From NCBI GenBank assembly GCA_026391555.1, contig JAPLEB010000121.1, positions 1 through 50,564 of the forward strand: a DNA stretch of 50,564 nucleotides, in the 5' to 3' direction. Shown piece by piece: positions 35,824 through 44,358 of the stretch; the stretch's first letter is position 1, and each line of letters begins with the position of its first letter. This stretch comes from Bacteroidia bacterium (GTDB lineage Bacteria > Bacteroidota > Bacteroidia > Bacteroidales > VadinHA17). Made by a program: the position numbers and the translations under genes. Below the pieces are notes generated by a model. That model did not search any database. It had not been told where the DNA came from and worked only from the letters and a program-made list of their open reading frames with translations.

Positions 35824-35873
35824 AAATAAACGTATTATCCAGTTTTTTTATTAGATTTGAAAACAATAAATAG
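35820..35873 (+). pseudogene. Possible stub of the missing toxin gene
   Basis: A 17-codon frame (MKINVLSSFFIRFENNK) overlaps the antitoxin-like stop by four bases, as a coupled toxin gene would. It ends before any PIN motif could appear. It may be chance. Confidence 0.25.
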
Positions 35874-35884
35874 CACAGGCCTCC

Positions 35885-37402
35885 TTAAAACGGTTTACGG
35901 CGGACAATCCTGAAAACGTAAGCATGTTCACAAGGCTTCGTTTTCGGAGTTTCAATACTCAGGCCATCCAAGGTCATCTCCCATTTGAGTTCCTTATTGT
36001 CACCAAGCATTGTAACGGATGCTATTTCAGACGGATACAACCCAGCCCAGGTATCCCCTTTGGGGGCCAGACTCTTGATGAGCACCTTTTCGCCGGGCCA
36101 AGCGAGAGCCGTAGCATACAGGTTATTGCCATTAACGGTGAAACGTATATCCTGTCCTGTGTACTTAAGAGAATTCTTCTCGTTGAACCCGCGAACACTT
36201 CCTGCCCCGAGCTGGGCTATCTTTGTTGGACCCTCTCCCGCTACTTCCCATGCTGTTGTTCCATATATTGCCTCGCCGTTTATCTTAAGCCAATTCCCCA
36301 TACCAAGCAGCAGCTCTCTGGCAACCTCGGGAATTGTACCATCGGCTTTTGGGCCTACGTTTAACAACAGATACCCGTTCTTGCTGACCCGGTCAACGAG
36401 GTTATCAATAAGATTGTCAAGGGACTTATAGCCTATCCCATTTACATACCCCCATGCTCCGATGCTATCTATCGAGGAATCTGTGATCCATTCGTAATAT
36501 GTCAATTCGGCTTCCTGCCCCAGTTCCAAGTCGAGAAGGCCGGCTCCCGGAGGCAAATCATGGCCTTTATACGTCACAACAACTTCTTTATTTTCAGCTG
36601 CCGCATGGTTATAGAAATAAGCAAGGACCTCCTGCTTATAACTATCTGTGACCAACCTTAAACCAAAGTCGAACCAGATGAAATCGGGATCGTACTTGTC
36701 GATGACCTCTACGATCTTGCCCTTCCACTGGTCAAGAAATGCTTTGTCGGGATTGGCCCCTCTCTGATGGATCGGACCGTAAAGACCTGAGTATTTTGGG
36801 TTACTACAGTCTAAAGTTGAGTCCCAGGTTGGAAAATAGAACCAGTTTTCTGCATGATGGAAAGCGGTGACAAACTTCATGCCTCGCTTTTTGATGGCTG
36901 TCGCCAGTTCACCGACTATATCCCGTTTTGGTCCCATTTTGGCCGCATTATACTCATCCCACTTCGTGTCCCACATGGCAAAACCGTCGTGGTGTTCAGC
37001 CACAGGTCCGGCAAAACGGGCGCCTGACTTTTGAAACAAGTCGGCCCAATCATCGGCGTTGAATTTTTCAGCTTTAAACATGGGTACGATATCTTGATAA
37101 CCGAAATTTTCAAGAGGACCGTAAGTTTTCACCCACCATTTTCTCGCTTCGGAATTTGGTTTCATGTAAACGGAATTAGCAACCCAGGTCGCGTTTCCAC
37201 CATGGGCCAAAACCGAATAGAGACCCCAATGGGTGTAGATACCAAACTTGCCGTCCTTGAGCCACTGCGGCGTGGAATGGTTCTTCAAGGAATTCCAGGA
37301 AGGCTTATAAGGAGCCTGCGCTTTTTTTTGAGCAGTCGCCACAATTGCCAATTGTAGCATTAATAATAAAACAAACAATACGAAAACATTTTTCTTTTTC
37401 AT
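35885..37402 (-). CDS. GH29 alpha-L-fucosidase
   Basis: A 505-residue secreted fucosidase with a cleavable signal peptide (to about residue 24, ATAQ). GH29 signatures are FGIYTHWGLYSV (53-64), AEHHDGFAMWDTKW (135-148) and DFIWFDFGL, whose Asp245 aligns with the retaining nucleophile. The last 100 residues form a beta-sandwich. It should remove terminal alpha-L-fucose from glycans outside the cytoplasm. It is the last gene of the minus-strand group; the mutarotase gene upstream suggests that released sugar is handled at once. Confidence 0.92.
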   Translation of the reverse strand: MKKKNVFVLFVLLLMLQLAIVATAQKKAQAPYKPSWNSLKNHSTPQWLKDGKFGIYTHWGLYSVLAHGGNATWVANSVYMKPNSEARKWWVKTYGPLENFGYQDIVPMFKAEKFNADDWADLFQKSGARFAGPVAEHHDGFAMWDTKWDEYNAAKMGPKRDIVGELATAIKKRGMKFVTAFHHAENWFYFPTWDSTLDCSNPKYSGLYGPIHQRGANPDKAFLDQWKGKIVEVIDKYDPDFIWFDFGLRLVTDSYKQEVLAYFYNHAAAENKEVVVTYKGHDLPPGAGLLDLELGQEAELTYYEWITDSSIDSIGAWGYVNGIGYKSLDNLIDNLVDRVSKNGYLLLNVGPKADGTIPEVARELLLGMGNWLKINGEAIYGTTAWEVAGEGPTKIAQLGAGSVRGFNEKNSLKYTGQDIRFTVNGNNLYATALAWPGEKVLIKSLAPKGDTWAGLYPSEIASVTMLGDNKELKWEMTLDGLSIETPKTKPCEHAYVFRIVRRKPF

Positions 37403-37469
37403 CTGGATATAATTTAGCTAATAATCGATAATTATCAAATTGTTGCGATTTTTTGTCATGTGCTAAGTG

Positions 37470-37931
37470 CTATTTATTAAAATAAATTTGTTTCATTTTT
37501 TTCCAAGAGGTTTCTCCTTTTAATGGGATTTGCATAGGATCACATATTTTTAACCATTCCTTATTTCTGGGTTCAGCATCTAAGGCAGCCATATCAGCTT
37601 CATAATTGTTGCCCTTATATTCATAATAGCCAAACTCATAATAGTTCCCATCTTCTAACTGTGTCATGAAAATGGAGAAATTTTTCAAATTGTATTTTTC
37701 AAGAAGATCGCGAACCCCGGGATTAGGATCAGCATGGAGGGTAAGATATTCTTTTATTCTCAAAGAATCTATTTTAATTACCATGCCGATTCTCATAACG
37801 TCAGGGTTTAATTTGCTATCATTATTCCCCTTGTTTTTTTGTTGATTTCCGGGATGACATGAGGAAAAAGCAAAAAAGCAAACAGCAATTACTATTCCCA
37901 AGAAACTTTTAAAAAGATGCTTGTTGTTCAT
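37470..37931 (-). CDS. Lipoprotein L-rhamnose mutarotase-like protein
   Basis: I take the ATG at 37931 as start, giving 153 residues with a lipoprotein signal (FSSC, Cys25). A start 18 codons upstream would overlap the preceding gene and spoil the signal. After a charged spacer the domain RIGMVIKIDSLRIKEYLTLHA...NFSIFM...YYEFGYYEY matches the dimeric ferredoxin-like L-rhamnose mutarotase (RhaM, DUF718) family, which interconverts alpha and beta anomers. Family members are normally cytoplasmic, so a lipid-anchored copy is noteworthy. It lies between the Fe-alcohol dehydrogenase and the fucosidase. L-fucose anomers are a plausible substrate. Confidence 0.78.
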   Translation of the reverse strand: MNNKHLFKSFLGIVIAVCFFAFSSCHPGNQQKNKGNNDSKLNPDVMRIGMVIKIDSLRIKEYLTLHADPNPGVRDLLEKYNLKNFSIFMTQLEDGNYYEFGYYEYKGNNYEADMAALDAEPRNKEWLKICDPMQIPLKGETSWKKMKQIYFNK

Positions 37932-37959
37932 ATTTGTTAATTTTAAATGTTTATACATA

Positions 37960-39126
37960 TTAATACGATTGTTTGACGAGATCAATCATTTCTTCATCCG
38001 TGGCAACTCTCGGATTTCCTTTATAATCAGGAAGTACCATACATTGTTTTGCCAGAGCTTCAATTTCATTTTCCGGCATATTGACATCTTTCAGAGTTTT
38101 GTTCAGCCCTATAATCTTCAGGAATTTAATAATCTGATCCGGGCTCTCTGAAGCCGCTTCTTTGTCAGAAACAGAATTCAGTTCAGGTTTCAGAATCCTT
38201 GCAATTTTAGCAAACTGTGATATAGAAGCCTTCCAAGTAAACTCTGCAAAGGCAGGATATACTATAGCTAAAGCTTCTCCATGCGCTACATGAGGGTACA
38301 TTCCACCGATTGCCATTCCCATGCCATGTGGCAGAGTTACGCCTGCATTCGCAATACATAATCCGGCTAAGATGTCTGCCCATGCCATTTTTTCTCTGAA
38401 CCCGATATTATTTAAATCGGCAAGTACTTTTGGAAGGTATTCAGCCACAATGAAGATTGCTTCCCATGCTAATAAATCAACATAAGCACCGGTACCGGGA
38501 TTGATTGTGCTTTCAAAGGCATGGCATAATACATCGAACCCGGTAGTGGCAGTTACAAATTTGGGAACGCTTAACATTAAATCAGGATCTACAATACATA
38601 TTTGGGGATATAAAATATTATTGTATAATGCCGATTTATCCCTTTTTGCAGTGTTTGTAACAACAGCAACCTGAGTTACCTGCGACCCGGTTCCTGAGGT
38701 TGTAGAAATGGCAATAACTGGCAATAATTTCTTTTTATCAGGTTGAGGGGTTTTATAAAATAAATAATCCCAGCTTGTGCCGGGGTGAGTGGCTTCCACA
38801 GAAATAGCTTTGGCAGTGTCCATGCTTGAACCGCCCCCAAGGCCTATAATCAATTGAGCTCCGGATTCTTTGGCCATTTTTGCCCCGGAGGAGATAGTTT
38901 CCACAGTTGGATTAGGGATAACTCCATCGTAATGAGCAACTTCAATGCCTTTATCAGTTAATATTTTTTTTACTTTATTATATTGTTCTTGAAGAGCAGG
39001 TATTGTAGCAGGAGTTGTGACAAGCAATACTTTTTCCCCATGCGACAATACAACTTCTGCCAGTTCGTTTATACGCCCTCTTCCGAAGATAATCTTTGTT
39101 GACTGGTGAAAATTAAAATTTTTCAT
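37960..39126 (-). CDS. Iron-dependent alcohol dehydrogenase (lactaldehyde reductase-like)
   Basis: Start chosen at ATG 39126 (388 residues, MKNFNFHQSTKIIFGRG), typical of group III Fe-dependent alcohol dehydrogenases. An upstream start would add 19 unrelated residues. GLGGGSSMDTAKAIS binds the nucleotide, and NAGVTLPHGMGMAIGGMYPHVAHGEALAI (first part shown) carries the iron-binding His residues. In fucose and rhamnose breakdown such enzymes reduce lactaldehyde to 1,2-propanediol, which would fit the fucosidase and mutarotase next to it (inference). The sequence alone does not set substrate or direction. Confidence 0.85.
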   Translation of the reverse strand: MKNFNFHQSTKIIFGRGRINELAEVVLSHGEKVLLVTTPATIPALQEQYNKVKKILTDKGIEVAHYDGVIPNPTVETISSGAKMAKESGAQLIIGLGGGSSMDTAKAISVEATHPGTSWDYLFYKTPQPDKKKLLPVIAISTTSGTGSQVTQVAVVTNTAKRDKSALYNNILYPQICIVDPDLMLSVPKFVTATTGFDVLCHAFESTINPGTGAYVDLLAWEAIFIVAEYLPKVLADLNNIGFREKMAWADILAGLCIANAGVTLPHGMGMAIGGMYPHVAHGEALAIVYPAFAEFTWKASISQFAKIARILKPELNSVSDKEAASESPDQIIKFLKIIGLNKTLKDVNMPENEIEALAKQCMVLPDYKGNPRVATDEEMIDLVKQSY

Positions 39127-39314
39127 ATTGCTTTTTAGAAAATATTCTGTGTAAGTTTTGGCGTAGCACCTTTTTGAGTACATTCATAAGCTGTTATTAA
39201 AGATTTTATGGAATGTTCAGATTCAGGATTACGCTTTTAAGTTCAATCCCAAAAACATCCCACATCAATTCTCCTATACCGGCTACAACAGGTCTATTCT
39301 TCATCGCCATATAA

Positions 39315-40337
39315 TTAAAGTTCGATCATTACTTTCATGCTCCTGTCTCCTTGTTCTTCTATGAACTTATAAGCATCCAGGTATTGACTAAAAGGGAAGC
39401 TCCTGGAAATAAGTGGTGTGGTGATAATTTTCCCGGAAGCAATCATTTCAACGGCAGCTTCATAATCCTCATGACGGTACATCATGGAACCAAAAACATT
39501 CAGTTCATGTTCACCAAGATAAAACATATTGACAACAGGATTTTGGGAATATACTCCAAGAATCACAATTTCCCCGCCCTTTTCGACAAATTGCATCAGA
39601 ACATCCAAGGATGCCTGAACACCTGCCGCTTCAAATCCAACCTGAAAGCCCTTATTGCCAAAGTAAGATTTAACCTCTTCTTCAAAATGAGTATCTTTTA
39701 CATTAAGAGTTCCTTCGATACCACATTGGCGGGCAATATTTAACCGGTAATCACTTATGTCGGTTATAAGAACCTTAGCTGCCCCTCTGGCTTTAGCAAA
39801 CTGGGCAACCAGATTTCCTATTGTTCCTGCTCCGGCAACCACAACATTTTTCCCATTCAAACCTGAAACCCTGTTAGTCGAATGAGCTCCAACAGCTGCA
39901 GGCTCAATCATTGCACCCTGTTCAAATGTCATGCTGTCGGAAAATGCAATTATCCTGTCTTCAGGCACAACAAACAGATCCTGGGCAACACCTGGCGCCT
40001 GGAAGCCCTGTACTTTCAGTTTCTGGCAGGCATTATACTGCCCTCTTTTGCAGGGACCACATTCTCCGCAAACAAGTTGCGGTCTTGCTGTGGCTCTCAT
40101 ACCCGGTTTAACTTTGGTAACTTTATGTCCCACTGCCTCAACTACGGCAGAGTATTCATGACCCTGCACTACAGGATAGGGAGTAGCCGGATGTTTTCCA
40201 TGAAAAACATGAATATCAGATCCGCAAACACCTATTCTTGCAATTCTCAATAAGATCTCATTATCTTTTAATTTCCCGGGTTCAGGTATTTCCCTCTGTT
40301 CAATCACACCTGGAGAAGTCATAATTGCCTGTCTCAT
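39315..40337 (-). CDS. Zinc-dependent medium-chain alcohol/polyol dehydrogenase
   Basis: A 340-residue MDR-family dehydrogenase. Catalytic-zinc ligands are Cys38 (GVCGSD) and His60-Glu61 (QGHEY). The structural-zinc lobe is CGECGPCKRGQYNAC with Cys90, 93, 96 and 104. The Rossmann motif is VAGAGTIGNLVAQFAKARGA. The best fit is a sorbitol/L-threonine dehydrogenase-like sugar-alcohol oxidoreductase. It lies between the sodium/solute symporter and the Fe-dependent dehydrogenase, so the imported sugar may enter by an oxidative step. Spacing to both neighbours (64 and 188 bases) fits a shared transcript with possible internal promoters. Confidence 0.88.
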   Translation of the reverse strand: MRQAIMTSPGVIEQREIPEPGKLKDNEILLRIARIGVCGSDIHVFHGKHPATPYPVVQGHEYSAVVEAVGHKVTKVKPGMRATARPQLVCGECGPCKRGQYNACQKLKVQGFQAPGVAQDLFVVPEDRIIAFSDSMTFEQGAMIEPAAVGAHSTNRVSGLNGKNVVVAGAGTIGNLVAQFAKARGAAKVLITDISDYRLNIARQCGIEGTLNVKDTHFEEEVKSYFGNKGFQVGFEAAGVQASLDVLMQFVEKGGEIVILGVYSQNPVVNMFYLGEHELNVFGSMMYRHEDYEAAVEMIASGKIITTPLISRSFPFSQYLDAYKFIEEQGDRSMKVMIEL

Positions 40338-40401
40338 AATTAATTAATAAATATTGATTTGCTACTAATGTTAATTGATTATTAATCAAATACTTAACAA
40401 C

Positions 40402-42051
40402 CTAACCAAAGATTGCATATAAAATAACCATGACGAGTAAGAGTACGCCTGCTAAAATCCTTACATCAGTTATGCCCTTAAGTTTACCTTCTGTAATAAC
40501 AGCAAGAGGACTTTTCCATGTACATTCTGCAATTACAGCAGGATCTGGTTTAGGAGTAAGATAACTTACCGCATAGTAAATAACACAGCATAGACAGAAT
40601 AGCCACCATGCCTGCATCATAAATGGAATTCCAAGTCCGTCGGTTATATACATTTTACCGCTGATCGGAACGAAATCAAGACAGAATGAAACAACTCCAA
40701 GAAGGAATCCAATACAAAGAGTTACTATAGAAGCTTGTTTTGTGCCCCGTTTACTGAAGACACCAAGTAAAAATACAGTTGTGATCGGAGGAGCCATTGC
40801 AGCAGCTATTTTGTTTATAGCTTCGAAAATACTGGTGAATTTTCCTCCCTGTGTTGACCATAACATAGCTATAATCATAATTACTACTGCCGCGATACGG
40901 CCAATAAGAACCTGACCTTTATCGGTTGTTGACGGCCTTAACCGCTTCACAATATCCACTGATACAAGCGTAGCTGAACTATTAAGCGCCGCGGCAAGAA
41001 CACTCATTAAGGCAGCGAGCAAAGCCGCGGAGACTATACCCTTTAAACCTATAGGCAACAATTGTTTTATAAGAATAGGAAAGGTCTGGTTTGCGTCGGC
41101 ACCTATAAGGTCTTTAAACAAGACATATCCAATTACACCAGGCAGAACCAGGATAAAAACAGGAAGGATTTTCAATACACCTGCAAACAATGAGCCTTTC
41201 TGGGCATCGTCTATTGTGCGGGCGCTTAATACGCGCTGCACATGTGTCTGGTCGGTACACCAGTACCAGATTCCCATAACAGGATAACCTAAAAGTACTG
41301 CATACCATGTTAATCCTGTACTTGCTGCAGTCTGGCTGAGTGTTTTTAAGGAGCTTGTAGTATGCAACATGCTTAATTGTCCTTCTTTCGCTGCTGCTTT
41401 GAATGCCGCGAATGTGGTAATACCATGCTCAGGTAAGGCAAGTATCCCAAAAACTGTTACCAGTATTGCGCCGACAATGAGAATTATTGTTTGTACCGAC
41501 TCTGTCACCATCACTGCTTTTAGTCCTCCAACAACAGTATAAATTGTTGTTATAACAGAAATTATGATGATAGAATTTATAACGCTTATACCGAAGAAAG
41601 ATTCGAACACCACTGCTCCGGCATAAAGGCTCATACCCATGTGAATAAACAATGCAGCAAGTATCCCCATAAATGCAAGGAAAGTCCGGGATGCAGGCCC
41701 ATAGCGTTTTTCAAGGAATTCCGGAAGGGTTGCAATTCTGGTTTTAATATAAAACGGTGCAAAAATCAGTCCTAACAAAATTAGGGTAAAAACTGCCATC
41801 CACTCAAAATTACCCCAAACCAAACCATCGTTATATCCCGAAGCAGCTAGTCCAACCATGTGTATCGTGGAAATGTTTGAAGCAAACAGGGCTGCACCTA
41901 CAATCAGCCATTTTAAACCCCGGCCTGCTAAAAAGTAGTTGTCGCTTGTCATTTTACTTTTCCTTACAGACCACAATCCAATAAAAAGAATACCTATTAT
42001 ATATACAATAATTATGATCAGGTCAATTGTGTCTATTTTTATGTTATTCAT
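40402..42051 (-). CDS. Sodium/solute symporter (SSS family), sugar type
   Basis: A 549-residue membrane protein with about 13-14 hydrophobic segments. TSDNYFLAGRGLKWLIVGAALFASNIST and the long loop WYWCTDQTHVQRVLSART are strongly characteristic of SGLT-like sodium:sugar symporters (first 20 residues of each motif are diagnostic). It lies between the RbsD-type pyranase gene and the zinc dehydrogenase. The sugar is therefore a pentose or deoxyhexose by context; ribose (RbsD) or fucose (GH29) are both possible. The start follows MNNIKIDTID with the first helix at residue 9. Confidence 0.9.
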   Translation of the reverse strand: MNNIKIDTIDLIIIIVYIIGILFIGLWSVRKSKMTSDNYFLAGRGLKWLIVGAALFASNISTIHMVGLAASGYNDGLVWGNFEWMAVFTLILLGLIFAPFYIKTRIATLPEFLEKRYGPASRTFLAFMGILAALFIHMGMSLYAGAVVFESFFGISVINSIIIISVITTIYTVVGGLKAVMVTESVQTIILIVGAILVTVFGILALPEHGITTFAAFKAAAKEGQLSMLHTTSSLKTLSQTAASTGLTWYAVLLGYPVMGIWYWCTDQTHVQRVLSARTIDDAQKGSLFAGVLKILPVFILVLPGVIGYVLFKDLIGADANQTFPILIKQLLPIGLKGIVSAALLAALMSVLAAALNSSATLVSVDIVKRLRPSTTDKGQVLIGRIAAVVIMIIAMLWSTQGGKFTSIFEAINKIAAAMAPPITTVFLLGVFSKRGTKQASIVTLCIGFLLGVVSFCLDFVPISGKMYITDGLGIPFMMQAWWLFCLCCVIYYAVSYLTPKPDPAVIAECTWKSPLAVITEGKLKGITDVRILAGVLLLVMVILYAIFG

Positions 42052-42123
42052 ATTATAATATTACTTGCGACGATTAATAAATTATTCATGAATGTCTTAT
42101 TCTATTCTGAAAACTGGTAAAAA

Positions 42124-42546
42124 TCAACCTGGTTTTTCGACTTTCCACCTATTCCCTGCACCGGAAACCAGAATCACATTGCCGTAAGCAGTAAAATCAC
42201 CTGTGCGAATCACTGTTTTTACAGATTTACTCATCTCCCTGATAGATGATTGATCAAAAGTTTCAACAGGAACTCCTTCTCCAAAAGCTTTGGAAATATT
42301 TGCGAACAGGGTCGGACTAACATTTTTGGTCTGGTTGGCCATAATCAGTTTTTCAACTGAAAAGAATTTTTTTAATTCTTCAAGAACTTCCGGTACTGTA
42401 GGCTTATTCTCCCCGAGTGAAATATCTATTACTTCAACACCGTTTGGTATAGCAAATCCTGCATCAACTACCATTAATAAATCTGTATGACCTTGTTTTG
42501 TAATAGCCGCGGCTATTTCTCTATTAATAATTCCAGCCTCTTTCAT
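42124..42546 (-). CDS. rbsD: RbsD-type D-ribose pyranase
   Basis: A 140-residue RbsD/FucU-family protein that speeds exchange between pyranose and furanose forms. GIINREIAAAITKQGHTD has the catalytic His20. The following DAGFAIP and the C-terminal VIRTGDFTAYGNVILVSG match RbsD better than FucU. Ribokinase prefers the furanose, so this gene complements the ribokinase at 26965, although it lies 15 kb away in another operon. It is the first gene of the minus-strand group, 72 bases upstream of the symporter. Fucose mutarotation is the alternative reading. Confidence 0.82.
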   Translation of the reverse strand: MKEAGIINREIAAAITKQGHTDLLMVVDAGFAIPNGVEVIDISLGENKPTVPEVLEELKKFFSVEKLIMANQTKNVSPTLFANISKAFGEGVPVETFDQSSIREMSKSVKTVIRTGDFTAYGNVILVSGAGNRWKVEKPG

Positions 42547-42883
42547 TTTACTTAATCTATTCTATTATAATTTTTGAAAAGAAAACACCTCTGTTATTTC
42601 GAGTTGAGCCTGATAAAATTAATTTAAGGATATTATGTTATTAATTATATGCAAATATGAAGCATTTTTACAGTATATGCAAACAATTTAATATTATATT
42701 ATAATGCATTAAAAACTTTCGTTTTCACACGTATTTATAAAAATATGTCATGGGGTTCTTTGGATTCACACGGATTATTTTTGGTAATTATTTGGCAGAA
42801 TATGCTGTAAATACCAGCATGATAGTTATTGACAACTCTGCCCTGCATCAAGTGAAATATGGGGAATGATAGATTATTTGATT
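42547..42883. other. Intergenic region between rbsD-like and ROK genes
   Basis: Very AT-rich; no gene or known riboswitch fold seen. A small hairpin ATGCTG-N7-CAGCAT (42802-42820) lies about 65 bases past the ROK stop and could weakly terminate it. The rbsD promoter is presumably here, but I could not find a clean TAnnTTTG pair on the minus strand. Confidence 0.4.
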
Positions 42884-44110
42884 TTAGCGAAGAGATTCAA
42901 ACCGGATAATTTTGTTAACTACGAGGGAAAAAGCTCCTATAAGTGTTGCGTAATCAGCAAATGTTACAGGTTTAATATCAAGTATTCTATTCCTGGAAAT
43001 TAAATACTTCTGGATAGCTTTTATAAGTGGTTCAAAAAATATATCACCATTAGAAGAGACTCCTCCTCCCATGAAAATTACTTCGGGATCCAAAAGATTC
43101 ACAAGACTGGCTATTCCAATGCCAAGGTAATTTGTTACTGTCTCCAGAATTTCATTTGCATCCTTATCACCTGATCGGGCAGCCTCAAAAATTAACTTTG
43201 CATCAATTAAATTGGGATCGTTCTTGCAAAGTTTTGCCAATTTCTGTGATTTTTTTCTTTCAAAAAGTTCTTTCCCAAGGACTGCGATACGTCTTCCTGA
43301 AGCCAGAGCTTCAAGGCAACCATAAGCTCCACATTTACATTTGACATTGCTATTTGGATCAACTATAATATGACCAAATTCTCCGGCTTTCCCTTGAAAA
43401 CCAAATACTGTTTTGCCATCGACCACAATTCCGGATGCAATTCCGTATCCCATATTTATAACAACAAAATTTCCGTAATTCTTTCCAAGCCCATAGTTCA
43501 ATTCTCCAAGGGCCATTAGTCTGGTTGAATTATCAAAGAAAAATGGAAGATTAATTCTCTGCTTTAGACTATTTTGAATATTCACGGCTTCCCAGCCAAA
43601 GTCAGGCGAAAAGTCAATCATTCCTTTCTTTAGGTTAACCAACCCTGCTATGCCAATACCAACACCTAAGACTTTAACTCTGTTCAGACCTCTTTTATTT
43701 AATAAGCGCTCAACAATATTTACTACATCGTCTATAATCGATTCATAGCCCTTTTCCAATAATGTGGGGACTTGCATTTCCATTAGCATGTTGTTATTCA
43801 AATCTGACAATACTCCCCTGATTAAAGTAGCTCCAAGATCAATCTCAATCACATAGTTTTCATCCCCATTAAAGGAGACCATAACAGGAGGCCTGCCTCC
43901 ATTAGAATCACCAACTCCAGTATATTTTACCAAACAATCGTGGTTAATGAGTTGCTCAACAATTCTCGATACAGTTGGAGGCGTCAATCCGGTAATCTTG
44001 ACAATATCAGCTCTGGAAATGGTTTTTCTATCATGAATAATGCTCAGAACCTGAACTTTATTCATCTTATTCATAACTGTTGAATCAACTTTTTTATAGC
44101 TTAAGGGCAT
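42884..44110 (-). CDS. ROK-family transcriptional regulator
   Basis: A 408-residue NagC/XylR-like regulator. Residues about 14-65 form a winged helix-turn-helix (SRADIVKITGLTPPTVSRIVEQL). The ROK sugar-kinase-like domain follows, with IEIDLGATLIRGVL, a catalytic-type DNSTRLMALGE, GHIIVD and a zinc site CKCGAYGCLE. It sits between the divergent susC operon and the co-oriented rbsD/symporter/fucosidase group and could control either or both. The effector is probably a free sugar or sugar phosphate. The annotated start includes 12 residues before an MNKMNKVQ that may be the true N-terminus. Confidence 0.9.
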   Translation of the reverse strand: MPLSYKKVDSTVMNKMNKVQVLSIIHDRKTISRADIVKITGLTPPTVSRIVEQLINHDCLVKYTGVGDSNGGRPPVMVSFNGDENYVIEIDLGATLIRGVLSDLNNNMLMEMQVPTLLEKGYESIIDDVVNIVERLLNKRGLNRVKVLGVGIGIAGLVNLKKGMIDFSPDFGWEAVNIQNSLKQRINLPFFFDNSTRLMALGELNYGLGKNYGNFVVINMGYGIASGIVVDGKTVFGFQGKAGEFGHIIVDPNSNVKCKCGAYGCLEALASGRRIAVLGKELFERKKSQKLAKLCKNDPNLIDAKLIFEAARSGDKDANEILETVTNYLGIGIASLVNLLDPEVIFMGGGVSSNGDIFFEPLIKAIQKYLISRNRILDIKPVTFADYATLIGAFSLVVNKIIRFESLR

Positions 44111-44296
44111 AAGTGATATTTTATATACTTAAATAAACAAGACATTACTTGATTCAATAATTATTTTTTCGAGTACAAATTTAGAAAAGAATTTTAAATT
44201 CGATACCAAAGATATCCTTTTATTATTAAATAGAATATTATATAAATTAAAATGTTTATAATTAAATGTTAATATCATTTGTATAATTGAAATTTA

Positions 44297-44329
44297 TTTG
44301 TATTCTTGCATCAAGAAGTATGATCTTTG
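44297..44329 (+). promoter_or_regulatory. Candidate promoter of the susC operon
   Basis: TTTG (44297-44300), 21 bases, GATCTTTG (44322-44329), close to TTTG-N19-23-TAnnTTTG with one mismatch at the first base of the -7 box. It lies 30 bases before the susC start codon. Confidence 0.42.
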
Positions 44330-44358
44330 TATGTTAATGTTAAAATTATTTAAAATGC

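Noticed and set aside
42547-42883. Possible riboswitch ahead of the rbsD-like gene
   Set aside because: Only an isolated 6-base hairpin is visible near the ROK end, with none of the conserved cores of known riboswitch classes.
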